Assembly: GCF_000718095.1 (NCBI RefSeq)
Contig: NZ_JOEI01000005.1
Coordinates: 496,001-560,000 of the forward strand
Direction: 5' to 3'
DNA: 64,000 nucleotides
Origin: Streptomyces scopuliridis RB72
GTDB taxonomy: Bacteria; Actinomycetota; Actinomycetes; Streptomycetales; Streptomycetaceae
Numbering within the stretch: the stretch's first letter is position 1; every line of letters begins with the position of its first letter. Below the pieces are notes generated by a model, which saw nothing but the letters and a program-made list of their open reading frames with translations, had not been told where the DNA came from and ran no database searches. A program made the position numbers and the translations under genes. Positions 61,295 to 64,000 of this stretch are shown one piece after another.

Positions 61295-62674
61295 ATGGCG
61301 GCGGAGCGCATGGTGGTCATCGGCGGCGATGCGGCGGGCATGTCCGCCGCATCGCAGGCCCGCAGGATGAGGGGCCCGGAGGAGCTGGAGATCGTCGCGT
61401 TCGAGCGCGGCCACTTCAGCTCGTACTCCGCGTGCGGCATCCCGTACTGGGTGGGCGGCGACGTGTCCGGGCCCGGCGACCTGATCGCCCGTACGCCCGA
61501 GGAGCACCGGGCACGCGCCATCGATCTGCGGATGCGCACGGAAGCCGTGGAGATCGACGTGGCCGGGCAGCGGGTACGCGTACGCGATCTCTCCGACGGT
61601 ACGGAGGGCTGGACCGGCTTCGACAAGCTGGTCATCGCGACGGGCGCCCGTCCGGTGCGCCCGGCGCTGCCCGGGATAGACGCGCCGGGCGTGCACGGTG
61701 TGCAGACGCTCGACGACGGCCAGGCACTGCTGGACACCCTCGGCTGTACGGAGGGCCGGCGCGCGGTCGTCGTCGGCGCGGGCTATATCGGTGTGGAGAT
61801 GGCGGAGGCGCTGCTGAAGCGCGGCTATCAGGTCACCGTGGTGTACCGCGGCGACCAGCCGATGGCCACGCTCGACCCCGACATGGGCCGGCTGGTCCAC
61901 GAGGCGATGGACGGGCTGGGCATCACGGCGGTGGGCGGCACGGCGGTCACCGGCGTCCGCACCGGCGCGGACGGCCGGGTACGGGCCGTGGTCACCGACG
62001 CCGGCGAGTACCCGGCCGATGTGGTCGTGCTCGGCATCGGCGTGGAGCCGGAGACCACCCTCGCCCGCGCCGCGGGGCTGCCCCTCGGGCCGCACGGCGG
62101 GCTGCTCACCGATCTGGCGATGCGGGTGCGCGGCCACGAGAACATCTGGGCGGGCGGGGACTGCGTGGAGGTCCTCGACCTGATCTCGGGCTCGACCCGG
62201 CATATCGCGCTGGGCACCCACGCCAACAAGCACGGCCAGATCATCGGCGCGAACGCCGGCGGCGGTTACGCCACCTTCCCCGGGGTGGTCGGTACGGCCG
62301 TCAGCAAGGTCTGCGACCTGGAGATCGCCCGGACCGGGCTGCGGGAGAAGGACGCCCGCCGGGCGGGCCTCCAGTTCGTCACCGCGACCATCGAGTCCAC
62401 CAACAGCGCCGGTTACTACCCCGACGCCGCCGTCATGACGGTGAAGATGCTCGCGGAGCGCCGTACGGGCCGGCTGCTGGGCACGCAGATCGTCGGCCGC
62501 GAGGGCGCGGCGAAGCGGGTGGACATCGCGGCGGTGGCACTGACGGCCGGGATGACGGTGGAGGCGATGACCACCCTGGACCTGGGCTACGCCCCGCCGT
62601 TCTCCCCGGTCTGGGACCCGGTACTGGTCGCCGCGCGCAAGGCGACGACGGTGGTACGGAAGGCGGGGGTGTAG
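61295..62674 (+). CDS. CoA-disulfide reductase-like FAD/NAD(P)H oxidoreductase
   Basis: 459 aa. FAD motif VVIGGDAAGMSAASQARR, redox Cys C47 in SSYSACGIPYW, NAD(P)H motif VVVGAGYIGVEMAEALLKRG, FAD motif 2 ENIWAGGDCVEV, and a dimerisation domain from about 330. The single Cys fits the CoADR/NADH oxidase group; the exact electron acceptor is not known. Start ATG 61295 with GAGAGGGG upstream. Convergent with hemE after 11 bases. Confidence 0.93.
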   Translation: MAAERMVVIGGDAAGMSAASQARRMRGPEELEIVAFERGHFSSYSACGIPYWVGGDVSGPGDLIARTPEEHRARAIDLRMRTEAVEIDVAGQRVRVRDLSDGTEGWTGFDKLVIATGARPVRPALPGIDAPGVHGVQTLDDGQALLDTLGCTEGRRAVVVGAGYIGVEMAEALLKRGYQVTVVYRGDQPMATLDPDMGRLVHEAMDGLGITAVGGTAVTGVRTGADGRVRAVVTDAGEYPADVVVLGIGVEPETTLARAAGLPLGPHGGLLTDLAMRVRGHENIWAGGDCVEVLDLISGSTRHIALGTHANKHGQIIGANAGGGYATFPGVVGTAVSKVCDLEIARTGLREKDARRAGLQFVTATIESTNSAGYYPDAAVMTVKMLAERRTGRLLGTQIVGREGAAKRVDIAAVALTAGMTVEAMTTLDLGYAPPFSPVWDPVLVAARKATTVVRKAGV

Positions 62675-62685
62675 CCGCGGGCCAT

Positions 62686-63750
62686 TCAGCGGGCGGTCTG
62701 GGTGTGGACGTACTCCACGAGCCGGGTCAGGGAGTCCGGGTCCATGGTCGGCAGCACACCATGGCCCAGATTGAAGATATGGCCCTCCAGACCGGCCGCC
62801 GCGTCCAGCACCTCGCGGGTCTTGGTCTCCACCGCCGCCGTCGGGGCGAAGAGCACGGCCGGGTCGAGGTTGCCCTGGAGCGCCTTGCCGGGGCCGACCC
62901 GGCGGGCCGCCTCGTCCAGCGGGACCCGCCAGTCGACGCCGACGACATCCGCGCCGGCCTCGCCCATCAGGCCGAGCAGCTCGCCCGTACCGACCCCGAA
63001 GTGGATGCGCGGGACGTCGTACGCGGCGATGGCGTCGAAGACCTTCGCGGAGGCGGGCAGCACGGAACGGCGGTAGTCGACCGGGGCCAGGGCGCCCACC
63101 CATGAGTCGAAGAGCTGCACGGCGCTCGCGCCCGCCTCGATCTGCACCTTGAGGAAGGCGGAGGTGATGTCCGCGAGCCGGTCGAGCAGCTCGGCCCACA
63201 GCTCCGGGTCGCCGTACATCATCGCTTTGGTGTGCTCGTGGTTACGGGACGGGCCGCCCTCCACGAGATAGCTGGCGAGCGTGAACGGCGCGCCGGCGAA
63301 GCCGATGAGCGGGGTGGCGCCCAGCTCGCCCATGAGCATGCCGATCGCTTCGGTGACATAGGAGACGTCGTCCGGGGTGAGTTCGCGCAGCCGGGCCAGA
63401 TCGGCGCGGGTCCGGATCGGCTCGGCGACCACGGGGCCGATCCCGGGCTTGATGTCGAGGTCGAGGCCGATGGCCTTGAGGGGGACGACGATGTCGCTGA
63501 AGTAGATCGCGGCGTCGACCTTGTGGCGCCGTACCGGCTGGAGGGTGATCTCGGTGACCAGCTCGGGCCGCATGCAGGACTCCAGCATCGGAATCCCCTC
63601 GCGCACCTTCAGATACTCCGGCAGCGAGCGCCCCGCCTGTCGCATGAACCACACCGGTGTGTGTGGCACCGGTTCGCGCCTGCAGGCCTTCATAAAGGGC
63701 GATTCGTACGTCTTCGTCTGCTGGCCCGAGGGGCGGTCAATGGCGCTCAC
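62686..63750 (-). CDS. hemE: Uroporphyrinogen III decarboxylase
   Basis: 354 aa, removes four acetate carboxyls to give coproporphyrinogen [18 protein letters not shown] and the Asp-containing [18 protein letters not shown] are the substrate-binding segments, with [17 protein letters not shown] and [11 protein letters not shown] further on. GTG 63750 is chosen because the upstream frame has no ATG with a ribosome site; the site itself is weak. In the same pathway as chdC and cgoX 4 kb away. Divergent from a DUF3000 gene. Confidence 0.95.
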   Translation of the reverse strand: MSAIDRPSGQQTKTYESPFMKACRREPVPHTPVWFMRQAGRSLPEYLKVREGIPMLESCMRPELVTEITLQPVRRHKVDAAIYFSDIVVPLKAIGLDLDIKPGIGPVVAEPIRTRADLARLRELTPDDVSYVTEAIGMLMGELGATPLIGFAGAPFTLASYLVEGGPSRNHEHTKAMMYGDPELWAELLDRLADITSAFLKVQIEAGASAVQLFDSWVGALAPVDYRRSVLPASAKVFDAIAAYDVPRIHFGVGTGELLGLMGEAGADVVGVDWRVPLDEAARRVGPGKALQGNLDPAVLFAPTAAVETKTREVLDAAAGLEGHIFNLGHGVLPTMDPDSLTRLVEYVHTQTAR

Positions 63751-63841
63751 GACCAGAATCTTCGCATGTACGGGGAAGCCGCTGCCCCGGCCCGGGTGTC
63801 CTTCCCTGCGCGAGGCGCGCGTTCCGCCTACTCTTCCCCGC

Positions 63842-64000
63842 ATGGCTGCGGCTCAGGGACAGTTTTCCGATCATTCCAACGGCACCGAGGGAACGGGGGG
63901 CGCGGAGGGGGATTCCGGTCCGGCCACGTTCCGTTCGGCGGTCGAAGCACTGCGAACGGCGCGGCTGCGTCCCGAGATCGAGGTCGACCCGACACCGCCG
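63842..64000 (+). CDS. DUF3000 domain protein, N-terminal part (cut by window end)
   Basis: The 53 codons visible begin [18 protein letters not shown] and run into [24 protein letters not shown], the start of the DUF3000 family common next to hemE in actinobacteria. The gene continues beyond the window. Function is unknown. The 91-base gap to hemE contains both promoters. Confidence 0.85.
   Translation, partial: MAAAQGQFSDHSNGTEGTGGAEGDSGPATFRSAVEALRTARLRPEIEVDPTPP

Overview
The window is high-GC actinobacterial DNA and almost certainly comes from a Streptomyces chromosome. Codon third positions are strongly G/C. GTG and TTG starts are common. The genes are typical Streptomyces core genes: the cys cluster, murC, coproporphyrin-type haem genes, the treXYZ set and a SAV2148-type HEPN protein. 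The overall order recalls the right-hand core region of model streptomycetes, though that is from memory and not from a search. I see no tRNA or rRNA gene, CRISPR array or complete insertion sequence.

Layout. (1) 1-7894: a tightly coupled sulfur assimilation run on the plus strand. It holds the sulfite reductase tail, a 58-aa Zn-ribbon protein, cysH (Fe-S type), cysC, cysD and cysN, then a sulfonate-type ABC importer and a sirohydrochlorin chelatase that can supply sirohaem for the reductase. (2) 7895-13549: an ECF sigma factor with a putative membrane partner, a DUF4253 protein, a secreted PGRP-type amidase with an FG-GAP propeller, and a DUF1876 protein. (3) 13591-20312: an Lrp regulator divergent from a LysE exporter, a thioesterase with a hexanucleotide-repeat tail, small enzymes, a macrolide-type glycosyltransferase divergent from an APH-fold kinase, a deletion scar that fuses two broken genes, and an exonuclease. 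(4) 20436-31453: the HEPN protein, glycogen/trehalose enzymes (glgX, treY, treZ), and a cellulose-type LPMO under a perfect CebR palindrome. (5) 31536-42664: a dehydrogenase, an M24 peptidase, a large orphan GTPase-associated (GAP1) protein, msrB, murC, a RibD-C reductase and a ZapE-like ATPase.

(6) 42786-53717: OsmC, a 175-bp MITE-like element, a PhoX-type protein next to PPK2, a polysaccharide deacetylase, AIM24, a PTH2-type protein, and a two-gene unit of a MNIO (DUF692) enzyme followed by a TIGR04222 membrane protein with a Gly/Ser/Cys tail. (7) 53829-57273: a sugar-acid catabolic cassette (enolase-family dehydratase, DHDPS-family aldolase, MFS importer) that looks like an insertion among core genes. 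(8) 57941-64000: the coproporphyrin-dependent haem genes chdC (hemQ), cgoX (hemY) and hemE, with a DUF4349 lipoprotein, a CoA-disulfide-reductase-like flavoprotein and the start of a DUF3000 gene.

The most promising candidate for an undescribed system is the MNIO/TIGR04222 pair at 49575-51890. All expected metal-ligand positions are present in the enzyme, and the next gene encodes a membrane protein whose last 50 residues carry regularly spaced cysteines, which is the kind of substrate MNIO enzymes modify. Other unusual points are an in-frame palindromic repeat inside cysN, the two-gene deletion scar near 19020, and the MITE-like element.
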